Assembly: GCF_001423845.1 (NCBI RefSeq)
Contig: NZ_LMPM01000002.1
Location: forward strand, 496,001 to 560,000
DNA from: Sphingomonas sp. Leaf357
GTDB taxonomy: Bacteria > Pseudomonadota > Alphaproteobacteria > Sphingomonadales > Sphingomonadaceae
DNA: 64,000 nucleotides
Reading direction: 5' to 3'
Position 1 is the stretch's first letter. The number at the start of each line of letters is the position of its first letter. Below the pieces are notes generated by a model. The model saw nothing but the letters and a program-made list of their open reading frames with translations, did no database searches and was not told where the DNA came from. Of this stretch, positions 26,701 through 33,274 are shown in pieces. The position numbers were made by a program, and so were the translations under genes.

Positions 26701-27229
26701 CATACGCCTTACCGCTTCCTGTAAAGTCAGCGTAGACCTCGATGCAGTAGCCAATGTCCGCGATCAGCAGGAACGGCGGCCATCCGTGGTCGACAGGAAG
26801 GGCTTTAGCGTACCGCTCGGCCTGCCCCTTAGCCTGCACCATCGCCTTTGCCCAACCCGGCGTGCCGCGACGTGCGGTGCCTCGCTTCATTCGGGCGGTG
26901 GCGGTCTGTCCGAACAGATCCAGATCGTCCTCGCCACGTGCAGCAGCGGCCCGGTCCGCATCGCTGCCCTGCTTTGCCTCAAGGATGAACGCCCCGCGCC
27001 TGTAGGCATCAATACGACCGAAGCTGACTGAGCCGTCGCCGTTGTCCTGAAAAACCCGCCGTTCGAATACGTAGTCATTGTGAGCGTCATCGGCGCGGCT
27101 GCCATGCGGCGGCTCAACGCCGATCAGCCGGCAGAGGGCATTAATAAAGCTCTGCGTGTTCGCCAGCTCCGATCCGCCGGTCTCGCGCCAGTGCTCTATA
27201 AATTGTTCGACATCAGCGTCAGGTTCCAT
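23747..27229 (-). CDS. MmeI-like restriction-methylation enzyme (type IIL)
   Basis: A 1160-residue protein with the whole MmeI-type layout. The N-terminal endonuclease motif is D74-X9-E84-A-K86 (GRIDAYRRGAFILEAKQ), matching the D-X9-EXK spacing of MmeI. A helical linker follows (about 200-360). The methyltransferase core has SAM motif I DPACGTGNF (425-433) and catalytic motif IV NPPF (590-593), typical of adenine-N6 methylation. A target-recognition region spans about 700-960, and a C-terminal helical part ends in a winged-helix-like extension (PMAAQDIARSFKGK). Single-chain enzymes of this type cut and methylate at the same site. It is the second gene on the minus strand of the operon; the ATPase follows after 26 bases. 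Confidence 0.87.
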   Translation of the reverse strand: MEPDADVEQFIEHWRETGGSELANTQSFINALCRLIGVEPPHGSRADDAHNDYVFERRVFQDNGDGSVSFGRIDAYRRGAFILEAKQGSDADRAAAARGEDDLDLFGQTATARMKRGTARRGTPGWAKAMVQAKGQAERYAKALPVDHGWPPFLLIADIGYCIEVYADFTGSGKAYAQFPDRSRYRIMLEDLRNEDVRKRLAAIWTEPASLDPSTQAARVTREIADLLATVSRRLEGRGHSPDAVSGFLSRILFTMFAEDTGVLLPQDSFKRLLRGQLDHPEHLPHQLSALWEAMDKGVFAPALGIPVKRFNGYLFKDTAALPLEKVELEVLIEASLKDWTEVEPAIFGTLLERALNPKERAKLGAHYTPRAYVERLVGPTIMEPLRADWAGVRVAATELIDQGKPDEARRTIESFHGKLASTRVLDPACGTGNFLYVAMARMKELEGEVLDLLVELGDDQYLAELTGHTITPENFLGIEINPRAAAIAQLVLWIGYLQWHFRVNGKDRAPPEPILRDIRTIENRDALVDWDEREIERDETGAPVSRWDGETMKAHLVTGKMVPDETARVEVYQYAKPRAAKWPKADFIVGNPPFIGDKTMREKLGEGYLKALFSTTAVPESADFVMHWWDRAAAETAQRRTRRFGFITTNSLPQKFNRRVLEIYMHGKPPLMIAFAIPNHPWVDISDGASVRISMTVACSGAGEGRLMTVINESEAPDNIEFRLSVGPILSDLTIGAAVVDARTLRGNLGVASNGCALNGAGFILDHPTAESLTVGTDAMGLIVKPYRNGRDLMARSRGAYVIDLFGYGEAEVRTRWPAIYQHVAMTVRPGREAKRDRTPDAMQYANSWWLFQKPRPGLRRALRGLNRYIVTVETAKHRVFQFLNVEILPDHMLIAVASDDAFELGVLSSHIHKAWALAAGARLGVGDDPRYSKSRCFDPFPLPAEVAALIKDRIRAEAEALDNLRKRVLHAHEDLTLTKLYNVVDAVQSGRTLTAAERDIHQRGLVALICQHHHAIDESVAEAYGWGDEHRSGNLDEQTILTRLVSLNKERAAEEALGLIRYLRTDFQDPGYRTPVSGTLDLGEAAVVAPDNIILWPATLTEQVGAVQQVLATAVVPMAAQDIARSFKGKRAATVRPVLDALAGLGMARRLNDGRYAA

Positions 27230-27286
27230 GCGAATGTCTTAGGTGCTTACCCAGGCCACAGGCAACCTGCGGCCGCGCGCATTTGG

Positions 27287-27526
27287 CTAGGCCGACACGG
27301 TGATGACATCTCCGAAGCTCACAGTGGCGACGCCCCTGCCCTTGCTGTCCTCGATGTCGATGTGGTGGCGCATGATCAGGTGACGATGTTCTGCAATCGA
27401 CTCCAGCGCCAGCGCGATGCAATCCTTTTCCGCCCTGGCAATGGCTCCGGCCAGATCCGCAAAAACCTGCCCTTCGTCATCATGTGTTTTCTCGTCGTTG
27501 AAAACGTGGAAGAAATAGCCGGCCAT
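27287..27526 (-). CDS. DUF6894-like small protein
   Basis: A 79-residue protein beginning MAGYFFHVFNDEKTHDDEG and continuing with VFADLAGAIARAEKDCIALA; the YFFHV...D.EG..F.DL pattern is that of small DUF6894-type proteins common in Sphingomonas and Rhizobiales. The function is unknown. It lies 57 bases upstream of the MmeI-like gene on the same strand and could be the first gene of that operon. A paralogue lies just outside the island at 34736-34978. Confidence in the family name is moderate. Confidence 0.65.
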   Translation of the reverse strand: MAGYFFHVFNDEKTHDDEGQVFADLAGAIARAEKDCIALALESIAEHRHLIMRHHIDIEDSKGRGVATVSFGDVITVSA

Positions 27527-27608
27527 ACCGCATGAATGATTGTCGCTGCCCTTAGTTGCGGGGATAGATTGAGATCAGGCAGTTTTCGCATTAAAGGGCA
27601 GACGACCA

Positions 27609-28238
27609 ATGTGTAATCGAGCGCGGATGCTGGGCGAGCCAGAGACGATCATCGAGCGGTTCGGCGCCGGCTGGATCGCCGAGAAGCCTCGCGACAATCG
27701 CTTCGATCCCGTCGAGCTACGACCGAAAGGCCGGGCCTACGTCATCCGCCAGCAGGACGGCGCGCACGGTTTGGACGTGATGGCGTGGGACGTTCTCGGC
27801 GGTGCCGCGCCCTGGCCGATGACCAACGTGCGTAACTTGGCCCTGCCGCAGTGGAAGGCATTGGCGTCGAAGCCCGAACAGCGCTGCCTGATCCCGCTCA
27901 CCGAGTTCTGCGAATGGACGCCCGACAAGCACGATCTCGGCGACGGCAAGCCGAAGCTGAAGGGCGAGATGTGGTTTCAGGTGACGGACCAGCCGGTGTT
28001 CGCCGTCGCGGGGTTCTGGCAGCACACCAAGGAAGGTGCCGGCTTCGCGATGGTTACGTGTGATCCGAACTCGCTAGTTGCGCCGATCCATCCGAAGGCA
28101 ATGATCACGATCCTTAAACCTGAGGATCACCAGCGGTGGCTGACTGGCACGGTCGAAGAGGTGATTAAGTTGCAGCAGCCCTACGACGCGGCGGCGATGA
28201 CGGTACGAGGGCCGGCGTTCCCAACGCGTAAATTCTAG
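27609..28238 (+). CDS. SRAP-family protein (YedK/HMCES-like)
   Basis: A 209-residue member of the SOS-response-associated peptidase family, which crosslinks covalently to abasic sites in single-stranded DNA through Cys2. Here Cys2 is present (MCNRARML), as are the conserved Glu in LTEFCEWTPDK and the catalytic His in APIHPKAMITIL. MCNR in place of MCGR is usual in sphingomonads, as is the slightly reduced length. The gene is divergent from the restriction operon; no LexA box was found in the short gap between them. It probably protects single-stranded DNA during island transfer or damage repair, which is inference. Confidence 0.9.
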   Translation: MCNRARMLGEPETIIERFGAGWIAEKPRDNRFDPVELRPKGRAYVIRQQDGAHGLDVMAWDVLGGAAPWPMTNVRNLALPQWKALASKPEQRCLIPLTEFCEWTPDKHDLGDGKPKLKGEMWFQVTDQPVFAVAGFWQHTKEGAGFAMVTCDPNSLVAPIHPKAMITILKPEDHQRWLTGTVEEVIKLQQPYDAAAMTVRGPAFPTRKF

Positions 28239-28496
28239 CTCAGTAACTGAACGCCGGGCTTGTTCATCATGCCTAAGCCGGCATGCTCACAGATGGCGGC
28301 TTATCGTTACCGATGACGGCAATGCCCATCCTCGTAACCATCTTCCGTATCGTTTTGGAACGCCTAGATTTTTTGTAAGGAATGGCTCGCGACAGGCGGT
28401 TTACGATCCGTTAACAGCCCGATCATTCTTCGGAGGGTGGGGGCGCAGGGGCGCAGACGACCGATGTAGAACGTACCCTACAATCGGAGAACGATC

Positions 28497-29099
28497 ATGA
28501 AGACTATGACTAAAATGATGATCGCGGCGACTTTCGCTGTTTCCGGCCTCGCGGCTGGTACCGCTGCTAACGCCGCCATCGTGATCAATATCACACAGGT
28601 TGGAGCCGATGTGCGGGCCGACGCGAGCGGAACCGCAGATACCACGGGCGCAGCGCCGATCGGCCTCCCCATATCCGGCGCCCCTTTTATCAACGGGTCT
28701 CGTGCCGCTGTGAGGGTCGGTAGCGGTGCTTACTACAATTACGCTGTTAGCGGCCCAACTGTGTTCGGAAGTAACTTTCAAGTAACTGCCACCACCGCAT
28801 CGGGCAGCCTTATCGCCGTTAATGGCATGAACCAAACCGTTCAGCTTCTTGCGGCCTATACTTCTAATTCCTTCATCAGCGGCACGGCAACCTTCGCGAA
28901 CCAAACGCTCGCGTCACTCGGACTTACGCTTGGTTCCTATGTCTACCGCCTCCCAAACGACACTTTGACGGTTAATATCGGTCCTGTCGCCGCAGCCGTT
29001 CCCGAAACCGCCACTTGGGCAATGATGATCGCTGGCTTCGGCATGATGGGCGCTGCCATGCGCACCCGTCGTCGTTCGACCAAGGTATCGTTCGCCTAA
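28497..29099 (+). CDS. PEP-CTERM (PEPxxWA variant) surface protein
   Basis: A 200-residue secreted protein. It has a signal peptide (MKTMTKMMIAATFAVSGLAA to ANAA) and a mature region rich in Ser, Thr, Gly and Ala with no known fold. The C-terminal sorting signal reads VPETATWAMMIAGFGMMG, then AAMRTRRR. That is the PEPxxWA-CTERM tripartite signal (motif, hydrophobic segment, basic end), with Thr in place of the second Pro. Such proteins are processed by an exosortase and exported to the envelope or biofilm matrix. No exosortase gene is in this window. GGAGAACGATC precedes the ATG. An intrinsic terminator follows. It is unusual cargo for a genomic island. Confidence 0.88.
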   Translation: MKTMTKMMIAATFAVSGLAAGTAANAAIVINITQVGADVRADASGTADTTGAAPIGLPISGAPFINGSRAAVRVGSGAYYNYAVSGPTVFGSNFQVTATTASGSLIAVNGMNQTVQLLAAYTSNSFISGTATFANQTLASLGLTLGSYVYRLPNDTLTVNIGPVAAAVPETATWAMMIAGFGMMGAAMRTRRRSTKVSFA

Positions 29100-29123
29100 A
29101 CGACTTCTCCCTTGAGAGCGCTA

Positions 29124-29153
29124 AGCCGCTGGCCCTCGGGCTGGCGGCTTTTT
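29124..29153. terminator. Intrinsic terminator after the island PEP-CTERM gene
   Basis: AGCCGC (29124-29129) pairs with GCGGCT (29144-29149) around a loop containing a second GCCC/GGGC pairing. TTTTT follows on the plus strand. It lies 24 bases after the stop of the PEP-CTERM gene and 8 bases before the stop of the convergent minus-strand gene. Confidence 0.8.
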
Positions 29154-29160
29154 GCTGTCG

Positions 29161-29484
29161 CTAATTCGGCTTGCCGATCGGTTCGAGCTTCCAGTCGATC
29201 CCGTCACCTGCGCTCTCCTTGGCGGCAATGCCCTTCATCGCCAGCAGGATCGCCTTGCCAACGTCCTCGCTCAGCAGGCGCATGTCTCGTGGCGTCGGCA
29301 CGTTGCCGCTTTGGACGGCGAGCATACCGATCACGCCACACAGCCCCTCAAGCGCCAGCGGAAAGTCGATCGTGCCGCCTGGTGCATCATCATCCACCGC
29401 TCCAGCGCGAACGACCGCCCATAGGGTTCGCTCGATGATCTTCTCGATATAGGCGGCTTCTTCTGGTGTCCGCGTCTCCGGCAT
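29161..29484 (-). CDS. Conserved-looking hypothetical protein
   Basis: A 107-residue acidic protein beginning MPETRTPEEAAYIEKIIERT, with a predicted mostly helical body (FPLALEGLCGVIGMLAVQSG, LLSEDVGKAILLAMKGIA). AAGGG six bases before the ATG supports translation. No signal peptide, transmembrane segment or recognised domain is seen. It lies downstream of umuC on the same strand, 74 bases away, and may be a distal part of that SOS-controlled operon. Function unknown. Confidence 0.6.
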   Translation of the reverse strand: MPETRTPEEAAYIEKIIERTLWAVVRAGAVDDDAPGGTIDFPLALEGLCGVIGMLAVQSGNVPTPRDMRLLSEDVGKAILLAMKGIAAKESAGDGIDWKLEPIGKPN

Positions 29485-29558
29485 TGTCGGCCCTTTGGCT
29501 GGTGTGGCTTGTCGATATTAGACGCTGGCAGTCGGCCGCATCCACAATTTTGCATAGA

Positions 29559-30827
29559 TCAAGCCCGCACGGTCGGCACCTCGGCGAGGCTGGTGGTCCA
29601 GGCGGGCGAACGCATCTCCGAACGCAGCTTCCATTCGCGGCGAAACCCCTGGGAGGCCGTTACCGCAGTCCAGGTGCCGAATCGCCCATTGATCTCGTCC
29701 AGCGCCGACATCAGCCGATCCCGCTTGCCGGTGTCGTCTTCGAAAAGCGTGCGAGGCCGCATATCAGAGGCAACCAGTTCATCGAGCAAGATGCCGGCCT
29801 TGGTGAAGGCATAGCCATCGCGCCATGCCCGCTCAGCTGCCCGCCTGGCCGCCGCGATCAGCTCCAGGCTGTCGCTCGTCATCGGGTGCAACACGACCAT
29901 GCGTGACCCGCCATATTGCGGCCGCTCGGGCTTGTGCTTGTTGGTGTGGAAGAACGCGGTCAGCCGGGCCGCGACCAAGCCGTGGCTGCGCAGTTTCTCG
30001 CCCGCCCGCATCGCGTATTGGCTAAGCGCACCCATCATGCTGTCGAAGGTCGTTACCGGCGTGCCGAACGATCTGGTGACCGCCATGCCCTTGCGCTGCG
30101 GTTCGACGCTCTCGACGGCATTGGATGGCACCCCGCGCAGCTCGGCCACCAGCCGCTCCAGCACGACAGTGCCGACCGCGCGCGCCTGCTTCATCGGCAT
30201 GTCGCGAAGCCCGGCCGCCGTATCGATGCCCAAGCCGATCAGTTTGGCGGCGGTGGCACGGCCGACGCCCCACACGTCCCCGACCGGGAACACGCGCATC
30301 ACATCGTGCCGGGTACCCTCATCGCGAAGATCGGCCACCCCGTCGAAGCGCGGCTCCTTCTTCGCGGCGGCGTTCGCCAGCTTCGCCAGCGTCTTCGTGC
30401 CGGCGATGCCAACGCATGTGGGTATGGTGGTCCATAGCCGCACCTGCGCCCGCATGGCATGCGCGTGTGCGACCAGATCGCGATCCTCGAACCCGGCCAG
30501 GTCGAGGAAGGTTTCGTCGATCGAGTAGATCTCGGTATCGCGGGCGAACGCATCGCAGGCGGCGATCACGCGCCGCTGCATGTCGCCGTACAGCGTGTAA
30601 TTCGAGGATAGTACGCGGATGCCATGATCGCGCACCTTGTCGCGCAGATGGTGGATCGGATCGCCCATCTTGATGCCGAGCGCCTTAGCCTCGGCCGAAC
30701 GTGCGATGGCGCATCCATCATTGTTGGACAGCACGATCACCGGCACGCCGACGAGCTTGGCGTCGAAGGCGCGTTCGCACGAAACGTAGTAATTGTTGCA
30801 GTCGATCAGCGCGATCGGCGTGGTCAT
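29559..30827 (-). CDS. umuC: Y-family translesion DNA polymerase UmuC
   Basis: UmuC is the catalytic subunit of DNA polymerase V, inserting bases opposite lesions. The 422-residue protein begins [20 protein letters not shown] with the first catalytic Asp, contains [12 protein letters not shown], and has the second catalytic site in [12 protein letters not shown]. Helix-hairpin-helix and little-finger regions follow ([29 protein letters not shown]). Length fits UmuC, not the shorter DinB. The ATG overlaps the umuD stop (ATGA). The operon is preceded by a LexA box at 31568-31582. It is island-borne, like the umuDC copies found on many plasmids and integrative elements. Confidence 0.92.
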   Translation of the reverse strand: MTTPIALIDCNNYYVSCERAFDAKLVGVPVIVLSNNDGCAIARSAEAKALGIKMGDPIHHLRDKVRDHGIRVLSSNYTLYGDMQRRVIAACDAFARDTEIYSIDETFLDLAGFEDRDLVAHAHAMRAQVRLWTTIPTCVGIAGTKTLAKLANAAAKKEPRFDGVADLRDEGTRHDVMRVFPVGDVWGVGRATAAKLIGLGIDTAAGLRDMPMKQARAVGTVVLERLVAELRGVPSNAVESVEPQRKGMAVTRSFGTPVTTFDSMMGALSQYAMRAGEKLRSHGLVAARLTAFFHTNKHKPERPQYGGSRMVVLHPMTSDSLELIAAARRAAERAWRDGYAFTKAGILLDELVASDMRPRTLFEDDTGKRDRLMSALDEINGRFGTWTAVTASQGFRREWKLRSEMRSPAWTTSLAEVPTVRA

Positions 30828-31288
30828 GGCAGCTTGCGCGCGACGCCGACCACCACGCCCCATATCTCGACATGCTCATCGACGAGGATCTGATCGAACC
30901 CTTCCGCTTCGGGCACCAGCCAATGGCGACCATCCACATAGCGCAGCCGCTTTAGCGTGCGATCACCATGAACCAGGGCAACCACCACCGCGCCCGATCG
31001 CGGCGTTTTCGCGCGGTTGACGACGATCAGATCGCCTTCGTTGATACCGACGCCGGCCATGGACTGCCCATCAACCCGCATGATGTAGCTGGCGGCCGGA
31101 TGCTCGACGAGCCAGGCCCCGAGGTCGATCGGCTCCTGCATGTCGTCCTGTGCCGGGGACGGGAAGCCGGCGGGGGTGTGGCACAGGAAGAACGGCACCT
31201 CGCGCGGCAACAGATCGAACGGTACATCGTGCAGCTTCAGGTCGTTCGCTGGGCGGACCAGCGCCAAGTATGCGGGTCTCGGATCCAC
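30824..31288 (-). CDS. umuD: UmuD, self-cleaving polymerase V subunit (S24 family)
   Basis: A 154-residue protein aligned with UmuD. The self-cleavage site is Ala40-Gly41 in [14 protein letters not shown] (E. coli: CGFPSPAADYV). The catalytic Ser is S76 in [11 protein letters not shown] and the Lys is K113 in [10 protein letters not shown]. RecA-stimulated cleavage produces UmuD-prime, which activates UmuC. The N-terminus is about 16 residues longer than in E. coli. The start is a GTG immediately after the stop of the preceding small gene, with no intergenic base, so the genes are translated as a coupled unit. Confidence 0.92.
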   Translation of the reverse strand: MDPRPAYLALVRPANDLKLHDVPFDLLPREVPFFLCHTPAGFPSPAQDDMQEPIDLGAWLVEHPAASYIMRVDGQSMAGVGINEGDLIVVNRAKTPRSGAVVVALVHGDRTLKRLRYVDGRHWLVPEAEGFDQILVDEHVEIWGVVVGVARKLP

Positions 31289-31492
31289 CTACAGGATCGA
31301 CGCGAACTGGAGCTGCTGATGCTGTGACGCGAGAACGCACCGCGCTTCCTGCGCCGCGCCGACCGCTTGACGGTAATGCACCGTGCCGAACCGCTCCGCC
31401 TCGTCGAAGCTGACCGGTGCCCATTCCTCGGTCGGATAGCAGGCGTCGTAAATCGCGCGCGCAGCCGCACGCAGTTGCAGGTCGTGCTGCAT
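31289..31492 (-). CDS. Small SOS-operon protein of unknown function
   Basis: A 67-residue protein starting MQHDLQLRAAARAIYDACYP and ending with a helical tail (YRQAVGAAQEARCVLASQHQ). GGAGG five bases before the ATG at 31492 is a strong ribosome-binding site; a GTG four codons upstream is less likely. Its TAG directly abuts the GTG of umuD. It is the first gene after the LexA box, so damage induction is expected. No domain is recognised. It might modulate UmuD cleavage or be a leader for coupling, both of which are speculation. Confidence 0.7.
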   Translation of the reverse strand: MQHDLQLRAAARAIYDACYPTEEWAPVSFDEAERFGTVHYRQAVGAAQEARCVLASQHQQLQFASIL

Positions 31493-31567
31493 GTCATCCT
31501 CCACAGTGTCGCATCACCGCATCGGCGGCGCGGGCCATAGCTAGGCTCATAGCGATCTGATTCGCAA

Positions 31568-31582
31568 GAACATTGCAGGAAC
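31568..31582 (-). promoter_or_regulatory. Alphaproteobacterial LexA (SOS) box
   Basis: Read on the minus strand this is GTTCCTGCAATGTTC, an exact GTTC-N7-GTTC match to the alphaproteobacterial LexA site. It lies 76 bases upstream of the start of the small gene that leads the umuDC operon and reads in the same orientation. Confidence 0.85.
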
Positions 31583-31914
31583 AGATTATGGATGCGATGG
31601 ATGACGCATAGTTTCGAGGGGCACGATGATGCTCAACATGGCGCGCACCGAGGATGCACGGGCTGCACACCCAAGCTTCACCAGCGTATGTTGATGGAGC
31701 GGCATCCCTGTGGCATTCCCAGTACGCGCTCAGTCTGTCCTGAGCGTGAGGCGTCGTAACCTCCAAGCTCTCGGCCGGTCACATCTTTGTGGCCGGGCGG
31801 CATGCGCGTATGTCCAGTCGGCCTAGCCGATAAAGGTGCATGCGCCTTGGCGAGAGCTTGGGTTACGAACGCCCGGCTTGACCGGGCACGTCTCAGTCCG
31901 ACTGGGAGAAGACC
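31583..31914. other. Non-coding interval between the SOS box and a plus-strand gene
   Basis: About 330 bases without a supported gene. It contains an imperfect stem CCGGTCAC...GTGGCCGG near 31775-31796 and a perfect 6-bp stem GCCCGG-CTTGA-CCGGGC at 31871-31887. The latter lies just upstream of the ribosome-binding site of the next gene. Neither has a T-run. No other signal was recognised. Confidence 0.5.
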
Positions 31915-32271
31915 GTGCCAAAGCCAAAATTCAGTCTGCCCCTCTGGTGGGATGAACGTTCTACCCGGCAGAGGTGGGCAATTCTCGCCGGAGCCGCTCT
32001 AGTCTGGATAGTGATTGAGCCGCTGGTCCCTCGCTCTCCGAACAGCTCAGACCCTCAAGCGCTTACTCAAACCGAACAAGCTACAGCTGCGCAAACTGCC
32101 GCCGCACTACACATCTCCAAAGAAGAAGCTGAAGCAATAATTAGAAGATCTCGACCGAGCGCAGAAGAGACACGACGCCTCCGATACGAGCGGGAGAAAA
32201 GAGACGAGGAGGCTGCAGCATTCGCCGCCAGCGTTTGCCAGAGCCAGCCTTGGCTCAACCGATGCCAATGA
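31915..32271 (+). CDS. Small membrane-anchored hypothetical protein
   Basis: A 118-residue protein starting at a GTG with GGGAGAAGACC just upstream. A basic N-terminus (PKPKFSLPLWWDERSTRQRW) precedes one hydrophobic segment, AILAGAALVWIVIEPLV (about residues 22-38), likely a signal anchor. The remainder is a charged helical stretch (ISKEEAEAIIRRSRPSAEE, YEREKRDEEAAAF) with two Cys near the end. No family is recognised. It is convergent with the HTH regulator gene. Confidence 0.6.
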   Translation: MPKPKFSLPLWWDERSTRQRWAILAGAALVWIVIEPLVPRSPNSSDPQALTQTEQATAAQTAAALHISKEEAEAIIRRSRPSAEETRRLRYEREKRDEEAAAFAASVCQSQPWLNRCQ

Positions 32272-32291
32272 CACACGCTTCGCCACCAAAA

Positions 32292-32588
32292 TTATCGAGC
32301 TCGTCCCATAAACTCCACCGGGACCAGAAGCTTGTTCTTTTGACGAGAGCGTTTTGCCATAAGTTCAATATCTAGCGCATAACATACCTGAAACACCTTA
32401 TCCATTTGGATTGAGGGTTTGCCAGATTCAAAGTCTATGATGAACCTGCGCCCGACGCTGGCCTGCTCAGCGATATGAGATTGGCTCAGTTGGAGGATAT
32501 TGCGCCTTGACCGGGCGATTGATGCCAAGTCCGAAACTGCACTGATGTACGAGGTTTCGGTGGCGAGTTCTCGGTATTCTCTATCCAT
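32292..32588 (-). CDS. HipB/Y4mF-like XRE-family regulator (orphan)
   Basis: A 98-residue helix-turn-helix protein. The HTH spans ARSRRNILQLSQSHIAEQAS and VGRRFIIDFESGKPSIQMDK; the GRR-FI-DFE-GKP pattern is that of Y4mF/HipB-like regulators, which often partner a HipA kinase. No hipA lies nearby, so it may be an orphan island regulator. The ATG at 32588 has AAGG nine bases upstream; an upstream extension of the frame is unlikely. A 7-bp inverted repeat (32615-32638) just upstream is a likely operator for autoregulation. Confidence 0.78.
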   Translation of the reverse strand: MDREYRELATETSYISAVSDLASIARSRRNILQLSQSHIAEQASVGRRFIIDFESGKPSIQMDKVFQVCYALDIELMAKRSRQKNKLLVPVEFMGRAR

Positions 32589-32614
32589 ATGTTCAATCCT
32601 TGTGAGCGATCGGG

Positions 32615-32638
32615 AACAGGCGGGGACCAAAGCCTGTT
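32615..32638. promoter_or_regulatory. Candidate operator upstream of the HTH regulator
   Basis: AACAGGC (32615-32621) and GCCTGTT (32632-32638) form a perfect inverted repeat with a 10-base spacer, so the half-site centres are about 17 bases apart, under two helical turns. It lies 27-50 bases upstream of the regulator start. Dimeric XRE-type repressors commonly bind such sites; binding here is inferred. Confidence 0.45.
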
Positions 32639-32750
32639 TCTCCTGCTATCTATTTGTCATCAGCGGACTGTACCCTCATGTTCCCGATCAAGATCCATAT
32701 AGCGCTGAAATTTATCGTAAGTCCCAAGGGAGGGTTGGAATGACACTCGA

Positions 32751-33005
32751 TCAAAAAAACGGTTGCTCACCCTGACCACCGTCCTCGACCGTGATGAGCG
32801 CCTCAAGATCATCACGCCGAATAAGCCTCCGGTTGCCGATCTTGCAGGACGGCAGCCTCCCCCCTTTGAGCAGGCTGTACAGAGTGGTCTTGCCTAGCCC
32901 AGTCACTGTACAGGCCTCGGTTACGCTGTATGCCAGACGGGCCGACTGACCGCGCGGCTCGTCGAGTGGCGAGCGGACGCTCTGGCAGGTGGTAGACTTG
33001 CTCAT
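32751..33005 (-). CDS. AlpA-like excisionase / MerR-type HTH protein
   Basis: An 84-residue protein whose core, RLAYSVTEACTVTGLGKTTL, YSLLKGGRLPSCKIGNRRLI and RRDDLEALI, is the helix-turn-helix of AlpA/excisionase-family DNA-binding proteins. These direct integrases towards excision or activate integrase expression. GGGAG six bases before the ATG supports the start. It lies between the HTH regulator and the integrase, in the same orientation, with a 36-bp inverted repeat and AT-rich DNA directly upstream. Confidence 0.82.
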   Translation of the reverse strand: MSKSTTCQSVRSPLDEPRGQSARLAYSVTEACTVTGLGKTTLYSLLKGGRLPSCKIGNRRLIRRDDLEALITVEDGGQGEQPFF

Positions 33006-33114
33006 ATCATTCTCCCTTCCAGGAGGCTGATAGGCGTTATCCTCAAGAACGAAAGGCCAATTGAACAGTTCTACGTGGTAACTTTGAAGTTGCAGTCACT
33101 CGGCTTTAGAGCCG

Positions 33115-33246
33115 TTCAAAAATCTCAAAGTTACGTGGTAAGGTTGACCCCTCCCCCCTTATAAATTTTCTATATATATAAAAGTCCTAGTGTGTGAAAA
33201 TATATATATAGGGTCAACCTTACCACGTAACTTCGAGCTTTTTGAA
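33115..33246. repeat. 36-bp inverted repeat around an AT-rich core, between integrase and excisionase genes
   Basis: The arms at 33115-33150 and 33211-33246 are reverse complements over 36 bases with two mismatches; the inner 23 bases (33128-33150 against 33211-33233) are perfect. The 60-base spacer is nearly all A/T, including two TATATATATA runs. The core TACGTGGTAA occurs a third time at 33072-33081. Nothing here codes. The position, just upstream of the AlpA gene and downstream of the integrase stop, suggests recombination-accessory binding sites or a promoter/operator region. Confidence 0.8.
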
Positions 33247-33274
33247 ATTGCTAGAGAGCGAGTTGGACGCCTCA

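Noticed and set aside
18886..27229. Reading the island operon as BREX or DISARM
   Set aside because: No PglZ, BrxC, DrmA/DrmB helicase or phospholipase-D gene is present, and the methyltransferase has an MmeI-type nuclease domain.
31494..31766. 90-codon open frame on the minus strand across the SOS box
   Set aside because: It overlaps the LexA site and the start of the small SOS gene, has no ribosome-binding site, and its composition is not protein-like.
32292..32588. HipBA toxin-antitoxin pair
   Set aside because: The regulator is HipB/Y4mF-like, but no HipA kinase gene lies on either side.
33150..33211. CRISPR-like repeats in the AT-rich spacer
   Set aside because: There are only two arms, in inverted orientation, and a single spacer; no repeat-spacer array or cas gene exists in the window.
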